Shown: one piece after another, positions 19,845 to 28,926 of the stretch | Numbering within the stretch: the stretch's first letter is position 1 | Layout of the letters: each line of letters begins with the position of its first letter | Assembly (NCBI RefSeq): GCF_019029495.1 | Contig: NZ_JAERQM010000003.1 | Location: 1 to 64,000 of the forward strand | Length of the DNA stretch: 64,000 bases | Direction: 5' to 3' | DNA from: Falsiroseomonas oleicola | Lineage (GTDB): Bacteria; Pseudomonadota; Alphaproteobacteria; Acetobacterales; Acetobacteraceae | Made by a program: the position numbers and the translations under genes | The notes under the pieces: model-generated | Database searches by the model: none | Told to the model about the DNA's origin: nothing | Seen by the model: only the letters and a program-made list of their open reading frames with translations

Positions 19845-21563
19845 CTACCGGGTCGCGCGCACCAGTTGTCCCGGGCGCGCGCCCGTCTCCTGCCCCCGCT
19901 CCATGATCGGCTGGCCCGACACGATCGTCATGTCGTAGCCCTCCACCCGCTGCACCAGGCGGCGGCCGCCGGCCGGCAGGTCGTAGATCATTTCCGGATG
20001 GTGCAGGCGCAGCGCGTCGAAATCGATGACGTTCACATCGGCCTTCTTGCCGACCTGAAGCCGCCCGCGATCCGTCATGCCGAAGAAATCCGCCGTCTCG
20101 CTGGTCTGCCGCTTCACCGCGAATTCCAGGGAGACGCGATCGCCGCGCGCCCGGTCGCGCACCCAATGCGTCAGCATGAAGCTGGGCATGGAGGCGTCGC
20201 AAATCACGCCGCAATGCGCGCCGCCATCGGACAGGCCGTTCACCGTATGCGGGTGCACCATCATGTCGCGCACGACGGAAAGGTCGCCGCCGACATAGTT
20301 CACCACCGGGAAATACAGCATCCGCCCGCCATCATCGGCGGTCAGGTAGTCGTAGCAGAAGGCGGCGGGGTCCTGCCCGGCCTTGGCGGCCAGCGCCGCG
20401 ATGGAACGCTCCGGCGGCGGCTCGTAATCCGGCGGATCGCCAAGGGCGAACATATTGTCCCAGCGCGTCGCGATCTGTCGGGACAGCGGCGGCACCACAT
20501 GCAGCAGCCGCTCCGAGGCCTCCTCGGCCAGAATCTTGGCCCGGATTGCCGGCTCCCGCAGCTTTGCCAACTGCTCCTTCGGCGGCAGCGCGGCCAGTTC
20601 ATGAAAGCCTTCGCGCAGGGCGAAGGGGTTCAGGGACGTCGTCAGGCCCAAAATCAGCCCGACCGGACGGCAAGCCACCTGGGCGGACAGCGGCAGGCCA
20701 TCGGCGCGCGCCGCATTCACATTGCTCATCAGCCGGCGCCAGCGCTGCGGGTCGTAGTTGCGGTCCGTCAGCAGGAACCAGACCGGGCGGCCGGAAATCG
20801 TCGAAAGCTCACGCATCCAGCGGAAATCCGCCGCCTCATCCTCGAAGTCGGACAGCATGCCGAAGGTGCCGCGGCCGGCGCGGCCCATGGCGCGGCCGAT
20901 CGCCAGCAACTCCTTCTCCTCGGCATAGCGGCCGGGCACCAGGTCGCCGGTCGGCGTCTTGTGCTGGTCGGTGCGGGAGGTGGTGAAGCCGAAGGCGCCG
21001 GCGCGGAGCGCATGCTCCGTCAGCGTCGCCATCTCCTCCATGTCCTCGGCCTTGGCGGCCTCCCGGTTCAGGCCGCGCTCGCCCATCACATAGACCCGCA
21101 GCGGGTGGTGGGCGATCTGGGCGCCGATATCGATGGTGCGCGGCATGGAGCCGAGCACGTCGAGATATTCGGGAAAACTCTCCCAGTTCCACTTCAGCCC
21201 TTCGGTCAGGGTGATGCCGGGGATGTCCTCCACCCCTTCCATCAGGTCGATCAGCGCCTTGTGGTCGCGCTTGCGGACGGGCGCGAAGCCGACGCCGCAA
21301 TTGCCGAACAGCACCGTGGTGGCGCCATGCCAGACGCTGGGGGCGAGCACCGGGTCCCAGGTGGCCTGGCCATCGTAATGCGTATGCACATCGACCCAGC
21401 CCGGCGTGACGAGGCGACCCTCGGCCGGCACGTCGCGCTTCGCCGGGCCGGCCTTGCCGCCCACCTGGGTGATGCGGTCGCCATCGATGGCGACGTCCCC
21501 GGTGAAGGCGGGCTGTCCGGTGCCGTCCACGATGGTACCGCCGCGAATGACCAGGTCGTGCAT
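19845..21563 (-). CDS. N-acyl-D-amino-acid deacylase family amidohydrolase
   Basis: This 572-residue metal-dependent hydrolase belongs to the D-aminoacylase branch of the amidohydrolase superfamily and would release D-amino acids or related products from N-acyl compounds. It starts LVIRGGTIVDGTG, has the metal motif GWVDVHTHYDGQ, GNCGVGFAPV, and the late SDGGAHCG and PVVNYVGGDL segments. Its start is preceded by AGAGGGG. It is divergent from a complete peptide-type ABC transporter, suggesting import and deacylation of N-acyl amino acids or peptides, but the exact substrate is unknown. Confidence 0.87.
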   Translation of the reverse strand: MHDLVIRGGTIVDGTGQPAFTGDVAIDGDRITQVGGKAGPAKRDVPAEGRLVTPGWVDVHTHYDGQATWDPVLAPSVWHGATTVLFGNCGVGFAPVRKRDHKALIDLMEGVEDIPGITLTEGLKWNWESFPEYLDVLGSMPRTIDIGAQIAHHPLRVYVMGERGLNREAAKAEDMEEMATLTEHALRAGAFGFTTSRTDQHKTPTGDLVPGRYAEEKELLAIGRAMGRAGRGTFGMLSDFEDEAADFRWMRELSTISGRPVWFLLTDRNYDPQRWRRLMSNVNAARADGLPLSAQVACRPVGLILGLTTSLNPFALREGFHELAALPPKEQLAKLREPAIRAKILAEEASERLLHVVPPLSRQIATRWDNMFALGDPPDYEPPPERSIAALAAKAGQDPAAFCYDYLTADDGGRMLYFPVVNYVGGDLSVVRDMMVHPHTVNGLSDGGAHCGVICDASMPSFMLTHWVRDRARGDRVSLEFAVKRQTSETADFFGMTDRGRLQVGKKADVNVIDFDALRLHHPEMIYDLPAGGRRLVQRVEGYDMTIVSGQPIMERGQETGARPGQLVRATR

Positions 21564-21672
21564 GGGGAGCCCCTCTGCCTGATGCGCCCCTGGAAGGGCA
21601 CTTGCATCCCAGGCTTGAAATCTTTGTCGAGTGCGGTGTCAATGCGCGCGGGGCGAATGAGGGACCAAATTG

Positions 21673-23256
21673 ATGACCATCGAACGGCGCGACCTTCTGC
21701 TCGGCACCGCGGCGCTCGCCGCCGGCACCACGCTCGGCGCCCCGGCGGTGCTGGCCCAGCGCGGCGGCCGCACCCTGCTGCTGGCCGCCCCCGGCGCGCC
21801 GGAGGGGTTCGAGGGCGATGCGCTGCGCCCCGGCACCCAGGAAGTCGTGGTGCAATGCTATGAGGGCCTGACCCGCTACGGCCGCACCACCCGCGACGGC
21901 CGGCCCTACCTCAACCCCGATGTCATCGAGGGCCATCTGGCGGAAAGCTGGACCAGCTCGGAGGACGGCAAGAGCTGGGTGTTCAAGCTGCGCCAGGGCG
22001 TGAAAAGCGCCTATGGCAACGAGCTGACGGCGGCGGATGTGGAATGGAGCTGGGCCAAGTCCTTCGCCCAGCGTCGCACCGGCAATTTCATCGCCAATGT
22101 CGCCAATGTCACGGCGGTGAAGGCGACATCCCGCTACGAGGTGGAGTACACGCTCTCCGCCCCCAGCCTGATCCTGCTCTCCGCCCTGACGCTGTATGTG
22201 CCGGGCATATACGACAGCACGGAGGTGAAGAAGCACGTCACCGCCGAGGACCCCTGGGGCCTGAAGTGGATGGAGACCCATACCGCAGGCTTCGGCGCCT
22301 ATCACCTGGACAGCCTGCGTTCCGGCGAACAGGCCGTCTTCGTGGCCAATCCGAACTACTTCCGCGAGGAGCCGCATTTCAACCGGGTGATCTTCCGCGC
22401 CGTGCCATCCGCCGCGTCGCGCATCACCCTGCTGCGCAGCGGCCAGGTGCATTGGATCCACCGGCCGCTGCTGCAGCAGGTGGCGGAACTGCGCGCCGAC
22501 CGGCGGGTGAAGACGCAGGACAGCTTCGGCCGCACCATCTCCTCCATCCGCATGAACCTGCGCTTCGCGCCCTTCGACAACAAGCTGGTGCGGCAGGCGC
22601 TGAACTACGCGGTGGACAAGCAGGCGCTGATCCAGGGCGTGTATTTCGGCCTCGCCGAGCAGGCACGCTCCATCATCCCGCCCATCGTCGCCGGCTACGA
22701 CCCCAGCGCCTTCAACTACGACTACAATCCGGATCGGGCGAAGGCACTTCTGGCACAGGCGAATTTCGACTTCAGCCAGGAGATCGAGATTCTCTACAGC
22801 CAGATCTTCAACTGGGAGGAGGCGCTGTCCATCCAGGTGGCCTCCCAGCTCCAGGCCATCGGTGTGAAGGCGCGGGCGGTGCGGATCAGCGACAGCGACA
22901 TGCGCGCGCGCGGCGCCCCGGCGCGGCAGGACATGCCGATGTTCGCCTTCGAGGACGGGCCGATCGTGCTCGACCCGGTCTACACCACCTTCCTGCTGGC
23001 GCATTCCCGCGGCGTGTCCAACCGCGCCCGCTTCGCCGATCCGCGCATGGATGCGCTGATCGACGAGGCGCGGCAGAGCCTGGACGTGCCACGGCGCAAC
23101 GAGCTGATGCGCCAGGCCCAGGCTCTGTGGATGGAGGAGGCACCCTGGATCGCCACCGTCTATCCCAGCGTATGGGAGGCGATGGCGCCCAATATCTCCG
23201 GCTGGTGCCCGCATCCGGACGACCACGAGCGCTGGTACGATCTGAAGGTGGGCTGA
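21673..23256 (+). CDS. Dipeptide/nickel-type ABC transporter substrate-binding protein
   Basis: This 527-residue SBP_bac_5 family protein binds peptides or similar solutes in the periplasm. The N-terminus has a twin-arginine signal (IERRDLLLGTAALAAG) ending near VLAQ. HLAESWTSSEDGKSWVFKLRQGVK and GNELTAADVEWSW are hallmark segments. ATG 21673 is preferred over TTG 21670 and is preceded by GAGGGA. It heads an operon with two permeases, two ATPases and an aldolase. Confidence 0.9.
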   Translation: MTIERRDLLLGTAALAAGTTLGAPAVLAQRGGRTLLLAAPGAPEGFEGDALRPGTQEVVVQCYEGLTRYGRTTRDGRPYLNPDVIEGHLAESWTSSEDGKSWVFKLRQGVKSAYGNELTAADVEWSWAKSFAQRRTGNFIANVANVTAVKATSRYEVEYTLSAPSLILLSALTLYVPGIYDSTEVKKHVTAEDPWGLKWMETHTAGFGAYHLDSLRSGEQAVFVANPNYFREEPHFNRVIFRAVPSAASRITLLRSGQVHWIHRPLLQQVAELRADRRVKTQDSFGRTISSIRMNLRFAPFDNKLVRQALNYAVDKQALIQGVYFGLAEQARSIIPPIVAGYDPSAFNYDYNPDRAKALLAQANFDFSQEIEILYSQIFNWEEALSIQVASQLQAIGVKARAVRISDSDMRARGAPARQDMPMFAFEDGPIVLDPVYTTFLLAHSRGVSNRARFADPRMDALIDEARQSLDVPRRNELMRQAQALWMEEAPWIATVYPSVWEAMAPNISGWCPHPDDHERWYDLKVG

Positions 23257-24266
23257 TGGCCGGGCTGCTCGCACGACGAATCATCCTCGTCGTGCCGTTG
23301 TTGGCGGTGATCCTGCTGTTCACCTTCCTGCTGGTGCGGATCAGCGGCGGCGATCCCGTGGGCCTGCTCGCCGGCCCCACCGCGACGACGGAGGAAATCG
23401 CGCTGGTCCGCGCCTCCCTCGCCCTGGACCAGCCGATCTGGGTGCAGTTCGGCGTCTATATGGGCAAGGTGCTGCAGGGGGACCTGGGCAACAGCTGGCT
23501 CAGCAACCGCCCGGTGCTGGCCGAGATCCTCGACCGCGCGCCGGCGACGATCGAGCTGATGTTCTGGGGCGTGCTGATCGGCGCCGGCATCGGCATTCCC
23601 GCCGGGCTGCGCGCCGCCTTCCGCCCCGATGGCAGCTTCGACCAGACGACGCGCTTCCTGTCGCTGCTGGGCTTTTCCGTGCCGACCTACTGGCTCGGCC
23701 TCATCATGCTGTTCGTCTTCTTCTACCTGCTCGGCTGGGCACCGCCGGGGATGGGGCGCATCGACCTGTTCCTCACGCCGCCGGACCGCATCACCGGCAG
23801 CTACCTGATCGACGGGCTGTTGGCTGCGGACTGGGAAGCGGCGGGGTCGGCCTTCAGCCAATTGGTGCTGCCGGTGCTCTGCGTGGCGATCATTTCCGCG
23901 GCGCCGATCATCAAGCAGACGCGGGCCATCGCGCTGGAGGTGCTGGCCTCCGACTACATCCGCTACGCCCGCGCGCAGGGCCTGCCGCATGGGCAGATCC
24001 GCGCCATGGCGCTGCGCAACAGCATGACGCCGGTGGTGACCTTCATCGGCACGGAAATCACCGGGCTGGTGGGCACCACCTCCCTCATCGAATACGTCTT
24101 CGCCTGGGGCGGCCTCGGGCAATATGGGCTGTCGGCCATCATCGCCGGGGATTTCGCGGTGGTGCAGGGCTATGTGCTGGTGCTGGCGCTGTTCTCCGTG
24201 CTGGTTTTCCTCGCCGTCGATGTCTTCGTGATGCTGACCGAGCCGCGTGCGGGGGCCACGCCATGA
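23256..24266 (+). CDS. ABC transporter permease, DppB type
   Basis: This 336-residue inner-membrane permease has about six hydrophobic segments and the DppB-type N-terminus LARRIILVVPLLAVILLFTFLLVRISGGDP. The EAA-like loop IRYARAQGLPHGQIRAMALRN contacts the ATPases. Its start codon overlaps the binding-protein stop by one base, and it overlaps the DppC gene by ATGA. Confidence 0.92.
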   Translation: MAGLLARRIILVVPLLAVILLFTFLLVRISGGDPVGLLAGPTATTEEIALVRASLALDQPIWVQFGVYMGKVLQGDLGNSWLSNRPVLAEILDRAPATIELMFWGVLIGAGIGIPAGLRAAFRPDGSFDQTTRFLSLLGFSVPTYWLGLIMLFVFFYLLGWAPPGMGRIDLFLTPPDRITGSYLIDGLLAADWEAAGSAFSQLVLPVLCVAIISAAPIIKQTRAIALEVLASDYIRYARAQGLPHGQIRAMALRNSMTPVVTFIGTEITGLVGTTSLIEYVFAWGGLGQYGLSAIIAGDFAVVQGYVLVLALFSVLVFLAVDVFVMLTEPRAGATP

Positions 24267-25138
24267 GCGCGACTTTGGCCCCGGCGCCGCGCTGGGCGCG
24301 CCGCCTCGCTGGCATCACCCGGCGCAGCCCCACGCTTGCCATAGGCGCGGCGATCCTGTTCGGCTTCGCGCTGATGGCCCTGCTGGCGCCCTGGATCGCG
24401 CCCTTCGACCCGGTGCAGGCGGATGCGCGCAATGTGCTGGCGGCGCCGGGTGGGGCGCATCCCTTCGGCACCGACGGCAATGGGATGGATGTGCTCTCCC
24501 GCGTCATCGCCGGCGCGGGCTGGGCTTTTGGTATTGCCATCCCCGCCGTGCTGGTCGGGCTGGTGGTGGGTGTGCCGCTCGGTTTGTACACCGGCTATCG
24601 GGGTGGCTGGCCGGATGAGATCATGATGCGCGGCTTCGACGCGCTGCGGGTTTTTCCTTCGATCATCCTGGCACTCGCCGTGGTCGCCGCTGCGGGGCCG
24701 TCGCTGCTGAACGTGGTTCTGGTCATCGGCTTCCTGGACAGCCCCGTCTTTGCCCGGGTCGTGCGGGCGGAGGTGATCGCGCTGCGGGGTTCCACCTTCG
24801 TTGAATCGGCGGTCTCCGCCGGCAATCCGACCTGGCGCATTCTGTTCGTCCACATCCTGCCCAATGCCATCCAGGGCGCCATGGCGCAGACCGCGGTGCG
24901 GGCGGCCTGGGCGGTGCGGATTTCCGCGACGCTGGCCTTCCTCGGCGTCGGCATCCAGCCGCCGACGCCGGAATGGGGTGCGATGATCCGCCAGGGCGCC
25001 GAATACCTCGTCACCGGCCAATGGTGGGTCGGCATTTTCCCGGGCGTCGCGCTGATCCTGATGGTGCTGGGGCTGAACATGCTGGGCGACGGGATGCAGG
25101 ACATGCTCGACCCGCGCCGGAAGGCGGCCACACGGTGA
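24263..25138 (+). CDS. ABC transporter permease, DppC type
   Basis: This 291-residue permease is the partner of the DppB-type protein. It contains HPFGTDGNGMDVLSRVIAG, typical of DppC, and the EAA-like loop FVESAVSAGNPTWRILFVHILPN. It has about six membrane segments. Its start overlaps dppB by ATGA and its stop overlaps the GTG start of the next gene. Confidence 0.92.
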   Translation: MSATLAPAPRWARRLAGITRRSPTLAIGAAILFGFALMALLAPWIAPFDPVQADARNVLAAPGGAHPFGTDGNGMDVLSRVIAGAGWAFGIAIPAVLVGLVVGVPLGLYTGYRGGWPDEIMMRGFDALRVFPSIILALAVVAAAGPSLLNVVLVIGFLDSPVFARVVRAEVIALRGSTFVESAVSAGNPTWRILFVHILPNAIQGAMAQTAVRAAWAVRISATLAFLGVGIQPPTPEWGAMIRQGAEYLVTGQWWVGIFPGVALILMVLGLNMLGDGMQDMLDPRRKAATR

Positions 25139-26106
25139 CACTGCTTTCGGTCGAAGACCTGCACACCCACTTCATCTCGCGTGACCTGGACAACCAGATC
25201 CGCACCGCACGCGCACTGAACGGCGTGTCCTTCTCGCTCGATGCCGGGCGCATCCTGGGGCTGGTGGGGGAAACCGGCGCCGGCAAATCGCTGACCGCCA
25301 CCTCCATCATGGGCCTGCTGCGCCCACCCGCCCGAGTCGTCGGCGGCCGCGCGCTGTTCGAGGGGCGCGACCTGCTGGCCATGCCGGAGGCCGAGATCAA
25401 CGCGTTGCGCGGCCGCGACATGGCGCTGGTGGTGCAAAGCCCGAAATCCTCGCTGGACCCGCTCAGCCGCATCGGCGACCAGCTCATCCGCATCCATCGC
25501 GCGCATCGCAAGGCCAGTGAGCGGCAGGCGCGGGAAAGGGCGGTGCAGATGCTGGCCTCGCTCGGCATTCCGGACCCGTCGCGGCGCATGCAGGCCTGGC
25601 CGCATGAACTCTCGGGCGGCATGGCGCAGCGCGTGCTGATCGCGCTGGCCCTGATGAACGAGCCTCGCCTGCTGATCGCGGATGAGCCGACGACCGGGCT
25701 GGATGTGACGGTGCAGGCGCAGATCCTGGACCTGCTGCGGGACCTGGTGCGGCGCACCGGCATCGGCGCCATCATCATCACCCATGACCTGGGCGTGGTG
25801 GCGCATTACTGCGACGAGATGGCGGTGATGTATGCCGGCACCATCGTGGAAAGCGGCCCGGTGCGGCAGGTTTTTGCCCATCCCGCCCACCCCTATACCG
25901 CGAACCTGATCGGCGCGACGCCGGAACGCCTGAAGCTCGGCGGTGCGCGCACGGTCGGCGGGCCGCCCCCGAACCTGTTCCGCCTGCCGGAGGGTTGCGC
26001 CTATCGCGACCGCTGCCCACAGGCGGGTGCCGATTGCGCCACCTCGCCGCCGGATGTGGCGCTGGGCGCGGGCCACATCGCGCGCTGCCACCGGGTGGCG
26101 GCATGA
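25135..26106 (+). CDS. Oligopeptide-type ABC transporter ATP-binding protein, DppD type
   Basis: This 323-residue ATPase has Walker A GETGAGKSL (unusual Leu instead of Thr/Ser at the end), the signature LSGGMAQRVLIALAL, Walker B LLIADEPTTGLD and a C-terminal cysteine-containing oligopeptide-transporter extension (CAYRDRCPQAGADC). The start is GTG 25135, overlapping the permease stop as GTGA. No ATG fits better. It works as a heterodimer with the next gene product. Confidence 0.92.
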   Translation: MTLLSVEDLHTHFISRDLDNQIRTARALNGVSFSLDAGRILGLVGETGAGKSLTATSIMGLLRPPARVVGGRALFEGRDLLAMPEAEINALRGRDMALVVQSPKSSLDPLSRIGDQLIRIHRAHRKASERQARERAVQMLASLGIPDPSRRMQAWPHELSGGMAQRVLIALALMNEPRLLIADEPTTGLDVTVQAQILDLLRDLVRRTGIGAIIITHDLGVVAHYCDEMAVMYAGTIVESGPVRQVFAHPAHPYTANLIGATPERLKLGGARTVGGPPPNLFRLPEGCAYRDRCPQAGADCATSPPDVALGAGHIARCHRVAA

Positions 26107-27092
26107 CGCCGGTGCTTGAGGTCGAAGGGCTGGAGAAGCGCTTCCCGGCGCAGGGCGGTCGCACCGTCCATGCCGTCAACGGCGTCTCCTTCACCATCAA
26201 TGCCGGCGAGACGCTCGGCGTCGTGGGCGAAAGCGGCTCCGGCAAGTCCACCATCGGCCGCGCCGTCATCCGGCTGCTGAAGCCCGATGGCGGCCAGGTG
26301 CGTTTCCAGGGGCGGGACATCACCCGCCTGCCCGAATCCGCCTGCCGCCCGCTGCGGTCCGAGATGCAGATGGTGTTTCAGGACCCCTGGAGCGCGCTGA
26401 ACCCGCGCATCCGCATCGGCGATCTGATCGCCGAACCCCTGCTGCTGCACACAAAGCTGCCGCGCGGCGAGCGCCAGGACCGGGCGGAACATCTGGCGCG
26501 CCGCGTGCGGCTGACAACGGAACTGCTGACGCGCTACCCCTCCGAACTCTCGGGCGGCCAGTTGCAGCGCGTCTGCATCGCACGCGCCATCGCGACCAAT
26601 CCGAAGCTGATCGTGCTGGACGAGCCGACCAGCTCGCTGGATCTGTCCGTGCGCGCCGGAATCCTGGAATTGCTGGCGGAGCTGAAGGCGGAAACCGGGG
26701 CGGCGATGATGTTCATCAGCCACGACCTGGGCACGGTGAAGCTGATTTCGGACCGCATCATGGTTCTGTATCTCGGCGGCGTCGTGGAATACGCGCCCGC
26801 CGCCCAGGTCTTTGCCGAGCCGGCGCATCCCTATTCGCAGGCGTTGATGTCCGCGCATCTGCCGGCGGACCCCATGGCGGTGCTGCGCCGGCATGTGCTG
26901 GAGGGGGAGGTCCCCTCCCCCATCAACCTGCCCCCCGGCTGCCATTTTGCGAGTCGCTGCCCGGTCGCGGTGCCGGATTGCCGACGGCATGCGCCGGAGC
27001 TGCGCCCCGTTCATGGCGACACCGCGCACCAGGCCGCCTGCCTGCGCATCGCCGAAGGCGCCAACCGCATTCCTGAGTTGCAGCATGGATGA
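26103..27092 (+). CDS. Oligopeptide-type ABC transporter ATP-binding protein, DppF type
   Basis: This 329-residue second ATPase has Walker A GESGSGKST, the signature LSGGQLQRVCIARAI, Walker B LIVLDEPTSSLDLS and the C-terminal cysteine region CHFASRCPVAVPDC. The start overlaps the DppD gene by ATGA, and its stop lies inside the first codons of the class II aldolase gene, so transporter and aldolase are co-expressed. Confidence 0.92.
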   Translation: MTPVLEVEGLEKRFPAQGGRTVHAVNGVSFTINAGETLGVVGESGSGKSTIGRAVIRLLKPDGGQVRFQGRDITRLPESACRPLRSEMQMVFQDPWSALNPRIRIGDLIAEPLLLHTKLPRGERQDRAEHLARRVRLTTELLTRYPSELSGGQLQRVCIARAIATNPKLIVLDEPTSSLDLSVRAGILELLAELKAETGAAMMFISHDLGTVKLISDRIMVLYLGGVVEYAPAAQVFAEPAHPYSQALMSAHLPADPMAVLRRHVLEGEVPSPINLPPGCHFASRCPVAVPDCRRHAPELRPVHGDTAHQAACLRIAEGANRIPELQHG

Positions 27093-27813
27093 GCTGAAGC
27101 GCGAGCTGCTCGCCGCCTATCACATCCTCGATGTGCATGGTCAGAATGCCGGGATCGCCGGCCATCTGACGGCGCGGGCGCCCGGTGGCGACAGCTTCTG
27201 GTGCCATGGCTATGGCCAGGGGTTCGAGGAGGTGCGCGCCGCCGACCTCCACAATGCCGACATGGCGCTGCGCGTCCTTTCCGGCCCCGGCCGCATCAAC
27301 CCGTCGCTCGTCATCCATACCGGCCTCTATGCCGCGCGGCCGGATGTGAACTGCGTCATCCACACCCACAGCCCGCATGCGGTGATGCTGACCGCCACCG
27401 GCCAGAACCTGCTGCCGCTGTTCCAGAGCGCGCTGATGTTCCAGGGCGACTGCACGCTGCACGCCGAATATGGCGGCATCGTCGATACCGAGGAGACCGG
27501 CGTGGAGATGGCCCAGGCGCTCGGCCCGCGCCGCGCTCTGCTGCTGGCCAATCACGGCGCGCTGCTGGTCGGCCGCAACATCCGGGAGGCTGTCCACTGC
27601 GCCATCATGCTGGACGAGGCCTGCCGCATCCAGCTCGGCGCCATGGCCGCCGCCTGCGGCCGCCCGCTGCAACAGGTGGATGACGCGACGGCGGCGGCGG
27701 AGGCCAAGCGCTTCCTGCTCTCCGACAAGGTGCTGGCGCTGCGCTGGAACCACTATCTGCGCCGCACCCTGACCGCCCGGCCCTGGCTGGCGGAGGAACT
27801 GGCGCAACTCTAG
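27085..27813 (+). CDS. Class II aldolase/adducin family protein
   Basis: This 242-residue cytoplasmic enzyme belongs to the zinc-dependent class II aldolase fold. VIHTHSPHAV (His93 and His95) and LLANHGALLVG supply the presumed metal ligands. The length is normal. Family members cleave or decarboxylate sugar phosphates and related hydroxyacids, and the substrate here is unknown. It overlaps the DppF gene by 8 bases, so the solute imported by the transporter may be processed by this enzyme; this is inference. Confidence 0.85.
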   Translation: MDELKRELLAAYHILDVHGQNAGIAGHLTARAPGGDSFWCHGYGQGFEEVRAADLHNADMALRVLSGPGRINPSLVIHTGLYAARPDVNCVIHTHSPHAVMLTATGQNLLPLFQSALMFQGDCTLHAEYGGIVDTEETGVEMAQALGPRRALLLANHGALLVGRNIREAVHCAIMLDEACRIQLGAMAAACGRPLQQVDDATAAAEAKRFLLSDKVLALRWNHYLRRTLTARPWLAEELAQL

Positions 27814-27830
27814 CCGCAAGCGCCATGAAA

Positions 27831-27844
27831 CCGTCACGTGACGG
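27831..27844. promoter_or_regulatory. 14-base palindrome upstream of phosphonate-type transporter
   Basis: CCGTCACGTGACGG is a perfect palindrome in the 81-base gap between the aldolase and the next transporter operon. It lies 51 bases before the start codon and could be the operator of a dimeric regulator. No clear promoter boxes accompany it. Confidence 0.4.
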
Positions 27845-27894
27845 CCCGTTCCGGCTGCGCCATCAAGCCGCGCGGAACGCCCGGAGCCGCCACC

Positions 27895-28926
27895 ATGTAC
27901 CGCCGCACCCTGACCGCCACCGCCGTCGCGCTGGCCTGCACCCTGCTGCCGCCCGCCGCCGAGGCGCAGCAGCGCACCCGCCTGACCGTCTACACGGCGC
28001 TGGAGAATGAGCAGCTCGCCCCCTTCAAGCGCGCCGCCGAGGCCGCGGTACCCTCCATCGAGATCGCCTGGGTGCGCGATTCCACCGGCATCATGACCGC
28101 CCGCCTGATCGCCGAGCGCGAGAATCCGCGCGCCGACATGGTCTGGGGCCTCTCGGTGTTCTCGCTGCTCCAGATGGAAGCGCAGAACATGCTGGAGCCC
28201 TATACGCCGCAGGGCGCCGAGGCGCTGCGGCCGAACTTCCGCTCCGACCGCAGCCCGATGACCTGGACCGGCATGGATGCCTTCGTCTCGGCCATCTGCT
28301 TCAACACGGTGGTGGCGCAGCAGCGCAACCTGCCGCGGCCCAGCACCTGGGCCGACCTGCTGAACCCGGTCTATCGCGGCCATGTCGTCATGCCGAACCC
28401 GGCCTCCTCCGGCACCGGCTTCCTCAGCGTCGCCGGCTGGCTCGGCGCCCAGGGCAATGACGCGGCCTGGACCTACATGACCGGGCTGCACCAGAACATC
28501 CAGGTCTACACGCACAGCGGCAGCGCCCCCTGCAACAACGCCGCGCGCGGCGAATACGGCCTGGGCATCTCCTTCGACATGCGCGCCGTGACCCTGCGCA
28601 ACCAGGGCGCGCCGATCGAGATCATCGTGCCGACCGACGGTGTCGGCTTCGATCTGGAGGCGACCGCCATCCTGCGTGGCAGCCGCAACATGGAAGCGGC
28701 GAAGCGCCTGGCCGACTTCGCCGTCAGCCGCCCGGCGATGGAGCTCTATGGCCGCTACTACGCGCTGGTCGCCCTGCCCGGCGTGCAGCCCAGCGTGCAG
28801 AACTACCCGGCCGAGTTCGAGCAGCGCCTGGTCGAGCAGAATTTCCGCGATGTGGCGCTGCGCCGCGACGCGATCCTACGCGAATGGGCCAGCCGCTTCG
28901 ACAGCAAGTCGGCGCCGCGCAACTGA
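27895..28926 (+). CDS. phnS2: 2-aminoethylphosphonate-type ABC transporter substrate-binding protein
   Basis: This 343-residue periplasmic protein matches my recollection of the putative 2-aminoethylphosphonate-binding PhnS2 family. Diagnostic segments are RLTVYTALENEQL, IAWVRDSTGIMTARLIAE, PNPASSGTGFL and LHQNIQVYTHSGSAPC. I choose ATG 27895 with GGAG 8 bases upstream; earlier in-frame starts lack a ribosome site. The signal peptide runs to about AEAQQ. An ATPase and a fused permease follow. Related family members bind ferric iron, so iron uptake is the alternative, although the motifs favour the phosphonate type. Confidence 0.82.
   Translation: MYRRTLTATAVALACTLLPPAAEAQQRTRLTVYTALENEQLAPFKRAAEAAVPSIEIAWVRDSTGIMTARLIAERENPRADMVWGLSVFSLLQMEAQNMLEPYTPQGAEALRPNFRSDRSPMTWTGMDAFVSAICFNTVVAQQRNLPRPSTWADLLNPVYRGHVVMPNPASSGTGFLSVAGWLGAQGNDAAWTYMTGLHQNIQVYTHSGSAPCNNAARGEYGLGISFDMRAVTLRNQGAPIEIIVPTDGVGFDLEATAILRGSRNMEAAKRLADFAVSRPAMELYGRYYALVALPGVQPSVQNYPAEFEQRLVEQNFRDVALRRDAILREWASRFDSKSAPRN

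Noticed and set aside
21564-21672. A possible TTGAAA -35 box (21615-21620) in the divergent gap before the Dpp-type operon
   Set aside because: No acceptable -10 box at the right distance; too weak to list as a promoter.
20836-23274. An 812-codon minus-strand open frame across the amidohydrolase and binding-protein region
   Set aside because: No recognisable domain, and it conflicts with two well-supported genes.
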